Positions 23,373 through 31,051 of a stretch of 33,210 nucleotides of DNA are shown piece by piece (position 1 is the stretch's first letter; every line of letters begins with the position of its first letter). The translations under genes were made by a program, and so were the position numbers. The notes under the pieces were generated by a model. The model made no database searches and was not told the origin of the DNA. It saw nothing but the letters and a program-made list of their open reading frames with translations. The DNA comes from an uncultured Clostridia bacterium (GTDB taxonomy: Bacteria; Bacillota; Clostridia; Christensenellales; CAG-917): positions 1 to 33,210 of the forward strand of contig CALVTH010000017.1 in assembly GCA_944360115.1 (NCBI GenBank). The letters run 5' to 3'.

Positions 23373-23577
23373 ACAATCTGAGTGCGGGCAAGTCGGAGGA
23401 CGGGCGAATCCCAAGGCGGGCAACCTGCGTATGGGAACAGCCGCAAGGAGGAAAAGCCGCGCGGGTGGGCAGGTCCGCAAGCGAGTCTGCGGACGGGCAA
23501 AACGCCGGCGGACAATCTGAGTGTTGGCAAGTCGGCGGTTGACGAGCCAATCCCAAGGCGATTAATATGCGTGTGGG
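23373..23577. repeat. Diverged direct repeat in a non-coding stretch
   Basis: Two related copies, about 23373-23434 and 23512-23577, share ACAATCTGAGTG, GGCAAGTCGG and AATCCCAAGGCG in the same order, with 139 bases from start to start. Between them are further GGGCA-containing fragments. Frames here are Arg/Pro-rich on both strands, lack ribosome binding sites, and are not credible genes. The whole of 23250-23640 is otherwise unassigned. Confidence 0.65.
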
Positions 23578-23640
23578 GAAAACGCGGGCGGGCGTACCCC
23601 TATTGCCGCCCATGCGCACTCGTGCGCGTTTTCGACAAAC

Positions 23641-23670
23641 AAAAGCGCGGAGATTGCTCTCCGCGCTTTT
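23641..23670 (-). terminator. Terminator of the GDSL lipoprotein gene
   Basis: A perfect 12-bp stem AAAAGCGCGGAG/CTCCGCGCTTTT with a 6-base loop, followed on the minus strand by TTTTGTTTG. It lies 25 bases after the gene's stop codon and could also work in the plus direction. Confidence 0.88.
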
Positions 23671-23694
23671 CAGCGCCGTTGTCGGCTTTCAGTA

Positions 23695-25620
23695 TCATTC
23701 GAACTCGAACAGTTCGGGGAGGTTCTGCACCGCCGTGAAATTGAGTTTTACGAAATCGACCTTGAAGTTGAGCGTGAGCGCGTTCACGGGCTGGTCGAGT
23801 TCGATATCCCTGATGTCGTAATCCACCTTGTTGTTGTAGGTCTTGGACTCCATGGTCATGACGATGAAGGGCTGGGTGTCGCCGTCATAGGGAGTGAGAT
23901 ACACTGCGTCGTACACCTTACCCGTGGCGTCCTGCACCTTTTTCATGGTGTAGTTGTAATTTAGTTCGATACCGAAGCCCGCGGGAATGTCGAGCGAGGA
24001 CGGCAGTTTGCCCGTCTGCAGACCGTTGACCAACGCGGCTATGCCGGGGTCGTTCATGTCGAAGCCTATGAGCCTGAGTCCGAGACAGTCGTACGCTATG
24101 TCCAGCAATCCTTCGAAGTCGTCGAGGGAGGCTCCGGGGGCTATGGGGGTGAGATAGGTATTCTGGAAAGAACTCAAATCCACGCTACCGCCGAGGAAGG
24201 ACCCGAGCAGACCGTTGATTATCCCCGTGGCTTCGTCGCTGAGTATGAGACGGAGCGACATCGTGCCGTCGTTGCGCAGGAAAATTCCGCTCTTCTCGAA
24301 ATCGAAAAGCAGATTGATCGTCGAACCCGTCACCCCCCACACGCTGGTGTTGGCTACGTCGATACGGAACTGCGTCTCGATGATGTTGTCGGACGGAGCG
24401 GGCGCGGCGTGGCTTATGCTGTAGTCGGGGGTTATGCCGTTGGTGGCTTGGAAGAACACTTTGGTGACTTCGGCGCAGGAAGTCGCCGCGTTGATGTTCG
24501 CCTTGACCTGCTCCGCATTGCTTATCTTGCCCGCAAAATTGTTGTTGATGAAATCAATTCGCATTTGCTTGTAAACGGCAAGCGCGTTGTCCTTGTTGGC
24601 GAGTCCGAGTTCCTCGAGTTTCGCCTGCGTGAGGTCGGCAAGCACGGCGTGTCCTTCGTCGGAAGGATGAATTCCGTCGGGATAAATGAGGTTCCACGCG
24701 CGCTTCGCGCCGTCCGCTTCGTAAACATCGTTGAACGCCGCAAGCGCGTCGACGGAGGTCAGCTTCCATTTGGCGGAAGAGGCCTTGTCGGCGTTGAACT
24801 CGTCGATAACGCGCTGAATGACGGCGTTCATCTTGCCGATGAGGTTGTCGCCGAGGGCGTGCAGAGACTCGAGCGTGATTTCCATGCCGTGGCTTTGAAT
24901 GGCATTGCGCGTCCACGACTTCACAAGCGGAGTATCCACGCTGAAAATGGGATTGTACACCTTCTGGAAAATGATGACGGCGTCGGGATTGAGTTCGATG
25001 AGCCGCTCCACGATTTTCACTATGTTGCCGTAGGAGCCGCTGTTGCCGTCCTCTCCGTAGAGCGCCCTTTCGAGAGTGCCGTACTCGCCGTCCACCATGG
25101 CCTCGCAGACCACCTGATGCATGGTCATGTACTTGATGAGTTCGCCGTCGGAGTCCTTGAGAGGATATTTGTCGTTGTCGAGCGACACGTCTTTCCTGTC
25201 CTGCAGGACGTCGTTGCCGATTATGGAGATGTGCACGATGTCGGCGGTGGCAATGTTGGACACGAGCATACGCGCGCCGTCATAGCCCACTTCGTTGCTG
25301 ATGAGTTCCAGCATATCGTCGGTGAGATGACCCGACACGGAATGGTTGGCATAGGAATAATCGTTGCGTCTGCCGATAACATTGCCGTAGGCGTATTCGT
25401 GACGGAGCGGCAGCGGCGAAGCCCCCAGAATACCTTCGGCAATGGAGTCGCCGAGATAGACAATCTGGGTTTTGTCGGAAGCCGCCACTTCCTTACCCTC
25501 TCCCCAGTAGAAACGGTCGGGAGTGCTTTCTTCGGGGTCATCGGGACTGCAGGCAACGAAAGCCGCGACGCAGCCGATTATCAAAGCAAGGCACAATATC
25601 AGTGCGAAGACTCTTTTCAT
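23695..25620 (-). CDS. SGNH/GDSL-family hydrolase lipoprotein
   Basis: A 641-aa secreted lipoprotein: MKR, hydrophobic helix, AFVAC with Cys24, then an SGNH hydrolase domain to about residue 335. Block I is VYLGDSIAEG (nucleophile Ser59), block III is SIIGNDV, and block V is YPDGIHPSDEGH with the catalytic Asp and His. Such enzymes cleave esters, often acyl or acetyl groups on lipids or polysaccharides, here outside the cell. Residues ~360-641 form an additional, probably beta-rich domain that I do not recognise. AAGGAGG precedes the ATG, and a promoter lies at 25699-25727. Flanked by its own terminator, it is monocistronic. Confidence 0.88.
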   Translation of the reverse strand: MKRVFALILCLALIIGCVAAFVACSPDDPEESTPDRFYWGEGKEVAASDKTQIVYLGDSIAEGILGASPLPLRHEYAYGNVIGRRNDYSYANHSVSGHLTDDMLELISNEVGYDGARMLVSNIATADIVHISIIGNDVLQDRKDVSLDNDKYPLKDSDGELIKYMTMHQVVCEAMVDGEYGTLERALYGEDGNSGSYGNIVKIVERLIELNPDAVIIFQKVYNPIFSVDTPLVKSWTRNAIQSHGMEITLESLHALGDNLIGKMNAVIQRVIDEFNADKASSAKWKLTSVDALAAFNDVYEADGAKRAWNLIYPDGIHPSDEGHAVLADLTQAKLEELGLANKDNALAVYKQMRIDFINNNFAGKISNAEQVKANINAATSCAEVTKVFFQATNGITPDYSISHAAPAPSDNIIETQFRIDVANTSVWGVTGSTINLLFDFEKSGIFLRNDGTMSLRLILSDEATGIINGLLGSFLGGSVDLSSFQNTYLTPIAPGASLDDFEGLLDIAYDCLGLRLIGFDMNDPGIAALVNGLQTGKLPSSLDIPAGFGIELNYNYTMKKVQDATGKVYDAVYLTPYDGDTQPFIVMTMESKTYNNKVDYDIRDIELDQPVNALTLNFKVDFVKLNFTAVQNLPELFEFE

Positions 25621-25698
25621 AGTTCCTCCTTATACTCTCTTCGGGCGCAAACACGCCCATCCGTCCCGCGCGTTTTACGCGCGCATATCGACAAGCCA

Positions 25699-25727
25699 AT
25701 TATACCCTTCCGCAGAATCAAAAACAA
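25699..25727 (-). promoter_or_regulatory. Promoter of the GDSL lipoprotein gene
   Basis: TTGTTT (25727-25722), 17 bases, TATAAT (25704-25699) on the minus strand, about 80 bases above the start codon. Confidence 0.7.
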
Positions 25728-25755
25728 GTGCCAATTTTGCCCGACATGTGTCGAT

Positions 25756-26580
25756 TTAATTCCTGCGGACTTCGGGTTGCGAGGTGACCTCGCCCCACCT
25801 GACGGTGTGCACTGCGCCGCCCGCGTACACCTGCAATGCGGCGTCGGGAGTCACGCCGACTGCTTTGCCCGTCAGCCTTTCGCCGTCCGCGCCCGAGAAG
25901 CCCACTTCCGTCCCGAGCGTGGCAAGCCGCGCGGCGTATTCGCCCGCAAGGGTCGCGTCTCCCGCGAGATAGCGCCGCACCGTATCGTCCGTCATAAGGG
26001 CGAGAGCGCCGCCGAGTTTCCTCAACGCTTTTGTCTTATTCCCCCAAAAATCGAGGTTTATACTGCCCTTTTCAGTCTCTAAAAGCACAGATGTTGCAAT
26101 TTCCTGCAAATCCCCCAGATCTGTTTCGTCGGTAAGCACATTTATTCCCGTGCCTATCAGCACATATCTTTCACCATTCGCCGCGACCACGCTTTCGGGC
26201 AGTATTCCGCATATCTTTTTGCCGCCTGCCAGCACATCGTTGGGCCACTTCAGGGTGCAGTCCAGACCGAAAACCTGCCCCAGCAAATCGCATACCGCAA
26301 GCGCGGAGAAACAGCCCGCGGGGCTGACATCCGCGACGCCAGCCGCCTTGCGCACAAGGGTCATATAAATGCCTTTTCCGCGCGGAGAAACAAAAGTGCG
26401 CCCCATTCTTCCCCTGCCCGCCGTCTGTTCTTCGGCGAGCACGGCGAAACATTCCTCGCGGACTTCTCCCCCGTGCAACAGGGTTTTCGCCGTGTCGTTG
26501 GTGGAAGTTACCGTACGGAAGCAAAAGCAAGGCAGTCGCCTGCCTTGCTCTTTCGCGTAATAAATGCTGTAATCGCGCAT
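25756..26580 (-). CDS. birA: Biotin-[carboxyl-carrier] protein ligase (no DNA-binding domain)
   Basis: A 274-aa biotin protein ligase: TSTNDTAK near the N-terminus, the biotinyl-AMP loop GRGRMGR (55-61), KWPNDV (111-116), KKICGILPE (121-129), and a C-terminal SH3-like domain ending in a TVRWGEV strand. It makes biotinyl-AMP and attaches biotin to the lysine of carrier proteins. The winged-helix repressor domain of E. coli-type BirA is missing, so it is a pure enzyme. It follows the decarboxylase beta-subunit gene by seven bases, at the end of the operon whose biotin carrier (27779-28177) is its obvious substrate. Confidence 0.95.
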   Translation of the reverse strand: MRDYSIYYAKEQGRRLPCFCFRTVTSTNDTAKTLLHGGEVREECFAVLAEEQTAGRGRMGRTFVSPRGKGIYMTLVRKAAGVADVSPAGCFSALAVCDLLGQVFGLDCTLKWPNDVLAGGKKICGILPESVVAANGERYVLIGTGINVLTDETDLGDLQEIATSVLLETEKGSINLDFWGNKTKALRKLGGALALMTDDTVRRYLAGDATLAGEYAARLATLGTEVGFSGADGERLTGKAVGVTPDAALQVYAGGAVHTVRWGEVTSQPEVRRN

Positions 26581-26587
26581 TCCCGCC

Positions 26588-27769
26588 TCAACTGAACACG
26601 GCCATCAGGAAGCCCGCAGCGACTGCCGAACCGATAACGCCGGCAACATTGGGTCCCATTGCGTGCATAAGCAGATAGTTGCCCGGCTTGTACTTCAGGC
26701 CGATGGTGTTGGACACTCGCGCCGCCATAGGCACTGCGGACACGCCCGCCGAGCCGATAAGGGGATTGATTTTGCCCTTGCTGAGCCAGCACATAAGTTT
26801 GCCGATGCCGAGACCGCCGACGGTGGCGAACACGAACGCCAGCAGACCAAGCGCAACTATCATAAGTGTCTGGGTGGTGAGGAATGTGCTGAAGTGCGCC
26901 GTCGCACCGACAGAGACGGAAAGCATTATGGTGACGATGTTCATCAGCGCGTTCTGTGCCGTGTCGGAAAGTCTTGCCGTCACGCCCGTTTCCTTGAGCA
27001 GGTTGCCGAGCATAAGGCAGCCGAGCAAGGGAGCGACGGAGGGCAGGAAGAGACAGGTGGCGATGATAACCACTATCGGGAACAGTATCTTCTCCGCCTT
27101 GGTGACTTTGCGGGTGGGCTTCATAACTATGGCGCGCTCTTTCTTGGTGGTCATCAGACGCATAAGCGGGGGCTGAATGACGGGAATGAGCGCCATATAG
27201 GAGTAAGCCGCGATTGCGATTGCGGCCAGCAGATGAGGAGCCAGCGTCTTTGTAAGCCAGATTGCCGTCGGGCCGTCCGCGCCGCCGACAATACCTATGG
27301 ACGCCGCCTCGGGACCGGTGAAGCCGAAGCACACCGCGAGGAAGAACGCCACATAGATACCGAACTGCGCCGCCGCACCGAGCAGCAACGATTTCGGGTT
27401 GGCCAGCAACGGCTCGAAGTCCGTCATCGCGCCCACGCCGAGGAAGATGAGGCAGGGATACACGCTGGTCTTGACGCCGATGTAGAGAATGTCGACGAGT
27501 CCGCCGTGCTGCAACACTTCACGATAGTTTACCTCCTGCACCGTCCACCATTCGGGGTGGTAAAGAGGAGTGGAAGTGATATTGTCAACGGGCAGGTTGC
27601 TTATCAGCATACCGAAGGCAATGCCGACGAGAAGCAACGGCTCGAACTTCTTTTTGATACCGAGAAAGAGGAAGAAACAGGCAAGCACTATCATCACCGC
27701 GTTGCCCCACGTGATGTTGGCAAAGCCCGTGGACTTCCACAAGAATTCAAAGGTTTCGCCCCAGTCCAT
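26588..27769 (-). CDS. oadB: Na+-transporting decarboxylase beta subunit
   Basis: A 393-aa polytopic membrane protein of the OadB/MmdB/GcdB family: FLGVGAMTDFEPLLANPKSLLLGAAAQFGIY, GGADGPTAIWLT (the conserved Asp near the ion path) and AAGVIGSAVAAGFL at the end are diagnostic. It decarboxylates carboxybiotin on the carrier and uses the energy to export Na+. GAGGG stands before the ATG at 27769. Length fits the family (about 375-430). Its neighbours supply the alpha, gamma-like and biotin subunits, so the complex is complete. The beta subunit itself does not reveal whether the substrate is oxaloacetate or a dicarboxylyl-CoA; the alpha subunit argues for oxaloacetate. Confidence 0.95.
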   Translation of the reverse strand: MDWGETFEFLWKSTGFANITWGNAVMIVLACFFLFLGIKKKFEPLLLVGIAFGMLISNLPVDNITSTPLYHPEWWTVQEVNYREVLQHGGLVDILYIGVKTSVYPCLIFLGVGAMTDFEPLLANPKSLLLGAAAQFGIYVAFFLAVCFGFTGPEAASIGIVGGADGPTAIWLTKTLAPHLLAAIAIAAYSYMALIPVIQPPLMRLMTTKKERAIVMKPTRKVTKAEKILFPIVVIIATCLFLPSVAPLLGCLMLGNLLKETGVTARLSDTAQNALMNIVTIMLSVSVGATAHFSTFLTTQTLMIVALGLLAFVFATVGGLGIGKLMCWLSKGKINPLIGSAGVSAVPMAARVSNTIGLKYKPGNYLLMHAMGPNVAGVIGSAVAAGFLMAVFS

Positions 27770-27778
27770 AGTGCCCTC

Positions 27779-28177
27779 TCAGACTATCTCAAACAGGGCG
27801 TCGCCCGTGTTGACCGTCGCACCCTTGGTGACGAACACGCTCTTGAGCGTGCCCGCTTTGGGAGCAACGATTTCGTTTTCCATCTTCATGGCTTCGAGAA
27901 TGATGATGACATCGCCCGCCTTGACGCTCTGCCCTGCAGAGAACTTGACTGCGTTGATATTGCCGGGCATAGGAGACTGCACGACGCCTTCTCCTGCCGC
28001 TGCGGGAGCGGGTGCCGCCGCAGGAGCGGCGACGGAAGCGGCGGCGACGGGTGCCGCAGGAGCCGCGGGAGCGGGAGCAACGGGTGCCGCCGCGTCATAT
28101 TCTGCGCGAATCATAGCCTCGCCTTTTTCAACTTCGACTTCGTATATTTTGCCGTTGAGCGTAACTTTGTAAATCAT
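27779..28177 (-). CDS. Biotin carboxyl carrier subunit of the decarboxylase
   Basis: A 132-aa protein in three parts: a short N-terminal beta-like segment (MIYKVTLNGKIYEVEVEKGE), an Ala/Pro linker (about 29-62), and a biotinyl domain with EAMKMEN, where Lys98 is the biotinylation site, plus PMPGNI and the GDALFEIV end. It shuttles the carboxyl group from the alpha carboxyltransferase to the membrane beta subunit. In many oxaloacetate decarboxylases this domain is fused to alpha; here it is separate, as in methylmalonyl-CoA and glutaconyl-CoA decarboxylases. Nine bases before the beta gene. Confidence 0.95.
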   Translation of the reverse strand: MIYKVTLNGKIYEVEVEKGEAMIRAEYDAAAPVAPAPAAPAAPVAAASVAAPAAAPAPAAAGEGVVQSPMPGNINAVKFSAGQSVKAGDVIIILEAMKMENEIVAPKAGTLKSVFVTKGATVNTGDALFEIV

Positions 28178-28180
28178 ACT

Positions 28181-28573
28181 TCAATCCTCCGCTTTGTCTG
28201 TTGCGGCGTCTTCGCCGTCCACTCTCTTTATGCTCTTGAACCTGAGTTCGTTGAGCGGCGTGCCGAGGGTATCGGCGACTATTGCCATAATCATTGCCGC
28301 GTCGCGCTCTTCGGTTTTGACGAGAACGAGTTCTCCGCAAGTGCCGGGCGCGAGTTCGGCGGGAGCGGCCTCGCCGCCCTCCTCCGCCTGCTTCTTCTTT
28401 TTGAAGCGGATTTTGGGCATTTTTGCGGCGAGTGCCGGCGACTTGTCCGCAATCAGCCCCATAAGCATAACCACCGCCATAAGAATGACGAGCACGGCGA
28501 AAACGATGAGCATACCTATAACCGAGATTATCAGCGCGTCGAGAATGCTGATTTCTCCTCCGCTAAGTCCCAT
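28181..28573 (-). CDS. oadG: OadG-like (gamma/delta) membrane subunit of the decarboxylase
   Basis: A 130-aa protein with one N-terminal membrane helix (about 11-42; ISVIGMLIVFAVLVILMAVVML region), a Lys-rich juxtamembrane stretch and a soluble tail, the plan of OadG/MmdD subunits that anchor the alpha subunit to the beta subunit. Its C-terminal half (CGELVLVKTEERDAAMIMAIVADTLGTPLNELRFKSIKRV) is conserved in OadG-like proteins with a small helical domain. Three bases separate its stop from the carrier start. Low-level sequence conservation is normal for this family. Confidence 0.85.
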   Translation of the reverse strand: MGLSGGEISILDALIISVIGMLIVFAVLVILMAVVMLMGLIADKSPALAAKMPKIRFKKKKQAEEGGEAAPAELAPGTCGELVLVKTEERDAAMIMAIVADTLGTPLNELRFKSIKRVDGEDAATDKAED

Positions 28574-28585
28574 AACTCACCTCCG

Positions 28586-29965
28586 TCAGTCCATCGGTGC
28601 GATGGTGTAACGCACGACTTTTTCTTCCTTGGCTTTGCGTGCCGCAAAGTACTTTTCGGTGACTTGCGGGAACATAATGTAGGACAGCACGTCCTCGTCG
28701 CTCTTGGCAACGCCCTTGAGTTCCTCTTTGGTCTTGTCGAAGACGGGTTCGAGGGTGTCGGCGTAGCGCCCCTTGATGGGTTTCTCGTCGCCGAGAACGG
28801 TCTTCAGCACTTCGGGGTCTATCTTTCCGGGAGGATTGCCGTATTCGCCGCGGCAATACGCCTTTACTTCCTTGGAAATGTTCTTGTAGCGCTCACCCGC
28901 AAGCACATTGGCGGTGGCCTGCACGCCCACCATCTGGCTCATAGGAGTGACGAGCGGCGGATAACCGAGGTCCGCGCGCACCTTGGGGGTCTCGACGAGC
29001 ACTTCGTCGAACTTGTCCATGGCGTTCTGCGCCGTGAGCTGCGCCACGAGGTTGGACAGCATACCGCCGGGCACCTTGTAGTTGAGCGCGTCGGTATCGG
29101 TGGCAAGCATTTTGGGATTGAGTTTGCCGCTCTTGAGATACTCGTCGCGAATGGGCTTGAAGAAGTCGTTGACTTCCTTGAGCACGGCGCTGTCGAGGCC
29201 GGTCTCGTAACCGAGTTGACCGAGCGCGTAATTGAGAGTCTCGGTGGCGGGCTGAGAACTGCCGCCGCTGAAGCAGGAGGTGGCGGTGTCGATGACATCC
29301 GCGCCCGCTTCGACGGACTTGAGGCAGGTCATAAACGCCAGACCCGTCGTGCAATGGGTGTGAACGACGACGGGCAGTTTGACGCTCTTCTTGATTGCCG
29401 ACACGAGGTCGTACGCTTCCTGCGGGCTCATGACGCCCGCCATATCCTTTATGCAGATGGACGCAACGCCCATGCTCTCCATGTCCTTGGCGAGTTTGGC
29501 AAAGGCGTCGAGGGTGTGGACGGGCGACTGGGTGTAGCTGATTGCACCCGACACCGTCGCGCCGCGCTTGATAGCCTCGTCCGTAGCCACTTCGATGTTG
29601 CGCAGGTCGTTGAGCGCGTCGAAAATACGGATGATGTCGATACCGTTCTCCACCGACTTCGCCACGAACATTCTCACGATTTCGTCGGGATAATGTTTGT
29701 AGCCGAGCAGATTCTGCCCGCGAAGCAACATCTGCAACTTGGTGTTGGGCATAGCCTTGCGCAGTTTGCGCAGTCTTTCCCACGGGTCCTCGTCGAGATA
29801 GCGGAGACAGCAGTCGAACACGGCGCCGCCCCAGCACTCCACACTGTAATATCCCGCCTTGTCCATAACGGGCAGGATATCCGCAAATTTCTCGTACGGC
29901 AGACGCGTCGCTATAAGCGATTGGTTGGCGTCGCGCAGTACAGTTTCAGTAAAACCGATTTTCAT
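28586..29965 (-). CDS. oadA: Oxaloacetate decarboxylase alpha subunit (carboxyltransferase)
   Basis: A 459-aa biotin-dependent carboxyltransferase: FTETVLRDANQSLIATR (metal-binding Asp12), ECWGGAVFD, LRGQNLLGY, the catalytic Lys173 in CIKDMAG, and HTHCTTG with metal ligands His202 and His204, followed by the PYC_OADA-type conserved C-terminal helix region. This barrel is shared with pyruvate carboxylase; membrane partners downstream make a Na+-pumping oxaloacetate decarboxylase (to pyruvate and CO2) the best reading. No biotin domain is fused at the C-terminus; it is a separate gene. The start at 29965 has GGAGG seven bases upstream. It follows the metallophosphoesterase by 45 bases. Confidence 0.92.
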   Translation of the reverse strand: MKIGFTETVLRDANQSLIATRLPYEKFADILPVMDKAGYYSVECWGGAVFDCCLRYLDEDPWERLRKLRKAMPNTKLQMLLRGQNLLGYKHYPDEIVRMFVAKSVENGIDIIRIFDALNDLRNIEVATDEAIKRGATVSGAISYTQSPVHTLDAFAKLAKDMESMGVASICIKDMAGVMSPQEAYDLVSAIKKSVKLPVVVHTHCTTGLAFMTCLKSVEAGADVIDTATSCFSGGSSQPATETLNYALGQLGYETGLDSAVLKEVNDFFKPIRDEYLKSGKLNPKMLATDTDALNYKVPGGMLSNLVAQLTAQNAMDKFDEVLVETPKVRADLGYPPLVTPMSQMVGVQATANVLAGERYKNISKEVKAYCRGEYGNPPGKIDPEVLKTVLGDEKPIKGRYADTLEPVFDKTKEELKGVAKSDEDVLSYIMFPQVTEKYFAARKAKEEKVVRYTIAPMD

Positions 29966-30010
29966 TGTTTGCCTCCGATAAAATTCCACCCGCAGAGCGG
30001 GACATTTCCG

Positions 30011-31051
30011 TTATTTGTTTGCCGTCGCCCCTTCGGCCGCGGCAGCCGCTTCGATGTCGGCAAGCGGCAGAAGCGACACATCGAAAGTGCCGTCGGCGTT
30101 GATGTCGACCACCGTCCCGCCGCGTTGCGTCCTGCACTTGGCGGTGGGTATCTGCCCCAGCCAGCCGACATAGGCGAGATAGTCTATGCTCATACCGTAT
30201 GTCATCCTCATTCCCCTGTAATCGATACTGAGGGTGTTGAGGTGGTCGTGTCCGACGAAGAAACCCTTGCAACTGCCCAGTTTCTCCATCCTCTCCACGA
30301 AATTGCCCTTCTTTTTCTTGGCGTAGCCGAAGTAATTGTCCTTCTCGCCGACGAAACCGAGACGGTATTTCGCCGAGGGGTCGCCGCGGTAGCACTTCTC
30401 CCAGCCTTCCTTGAACTCGGCGGGGGGAATGTGAAAGAACGCAAGCGACGGCGTCACGCCGTCCTCGGGCGAATTTTCCCTGACGATACGCTCGTACCAG
30501 TCCAGCTGGTCGTCGTGTATGACATCGAAACCGCTGAAGAAGCCCTTGCCCGTATAGCTGTTGCTGTCTATCATCATCAGCAGCATATTGAGCGTGCCGT
30601 CAGCCTTCTCCAGGCGGAACCAGTGATTGCCGACGCCGGTTATGTCCTTCTCCCCTTTTCTGAAGAAACAGCACTTTAACGACTCGTAATAGTCGGCTAA
30701 TCTCTCTTTTTTGTAAAACGCTATCGGCTCTTCGTCGTGATTGCCGAACACGCAGGTCCACGGCACGCCCAGGCTTTCCATTTTGTCGGCGAACTTCTTC
30801 GTGGCTTTGAGATTGTTGCCCGTACCCGAAAACATAAACATCGGATACACCATATCGCCCGTCACCACGATGAAGTCGGCGTTCGCCGCGCGCACGACCT
30901 TTTCCACGGCGTCGAGGGCGAGTCTGTCCTTTTTACGGCTGAGCCACCCGCCGCCGAGATGAATATCCGTCAGTTGCAGAATACGGAAAGGTCTGCCCTC
31001 CGCCATTCTGATAGTGGTGTATTCTTCGCCGCGCAAAAATTCCGCTTTCAT
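30011..31051 (-). CDS. Calcineurin-like metallophosphoesterase
   Basis: A 346-aa enzyme with the full dimetal set: LTDIHLGGG (Asp29, His31), VVTGDMVY (Asp66), VFGNHDEE (103-108), FFHIPP and FVGHDHLN. It lacks a signal peptide. The layout resembles the purple acid phosphatase/YkuE-like branch that acts on phosphomono- or diesters. Its ATG overlaps the TGA of the GPH symporter gene (ATGA), so the two are translationally coupled, as are the similar pair at 9986-12741. Unlike the enzyme there, it keeps the DxH histidine and lacks the C-terminal sandwich domain. Substrate not known. Confidence 0.9.
   Translation of the reverse strand: MKAEFLRGEEYTTIRMAEGRPFRILQLTDIHLGGGWLSRKKDRLALDAVEKVVRAANADFIVVTGDMVYPMFMFSGTGNNLKATKKFADKMESLGVPWTCVFGNHDEEPIAFYKKERLADYYESLKCCFFRKGEKDITGVGNHWFRLEKADGTLNMLLMMIDSNSYTGKGFFSGFDVIHDDQLDWYERIVRENSPEDGVTPSLAFFHIPPAEFKEGWEKCYRGDPSAKYRLGFVGEKDNYFGYAKKKKGNFVERMEKLGSCKGFFVGHDHLNTLSIDYRGMRMTYGMSIDYLAYVGWLGQIPTAKCRTQRGGTVVDINADGTFDVSLLPLADIEAAAAAEGATANK

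Noticed and set aside
23252..23738. Overlapping Arg/Pro-rich frames of 70-118 codons on both strands
   Set aside because: No ribosome binding site, no motif, and they run through diverged repeats and a terminator.
26663..30679. A 1338-codon open frame on the plus strand
   Set aside because: Antisense to the decarboxylase operon; His/Arg-rich low-complexity translation without motifs or ribosome binding site.
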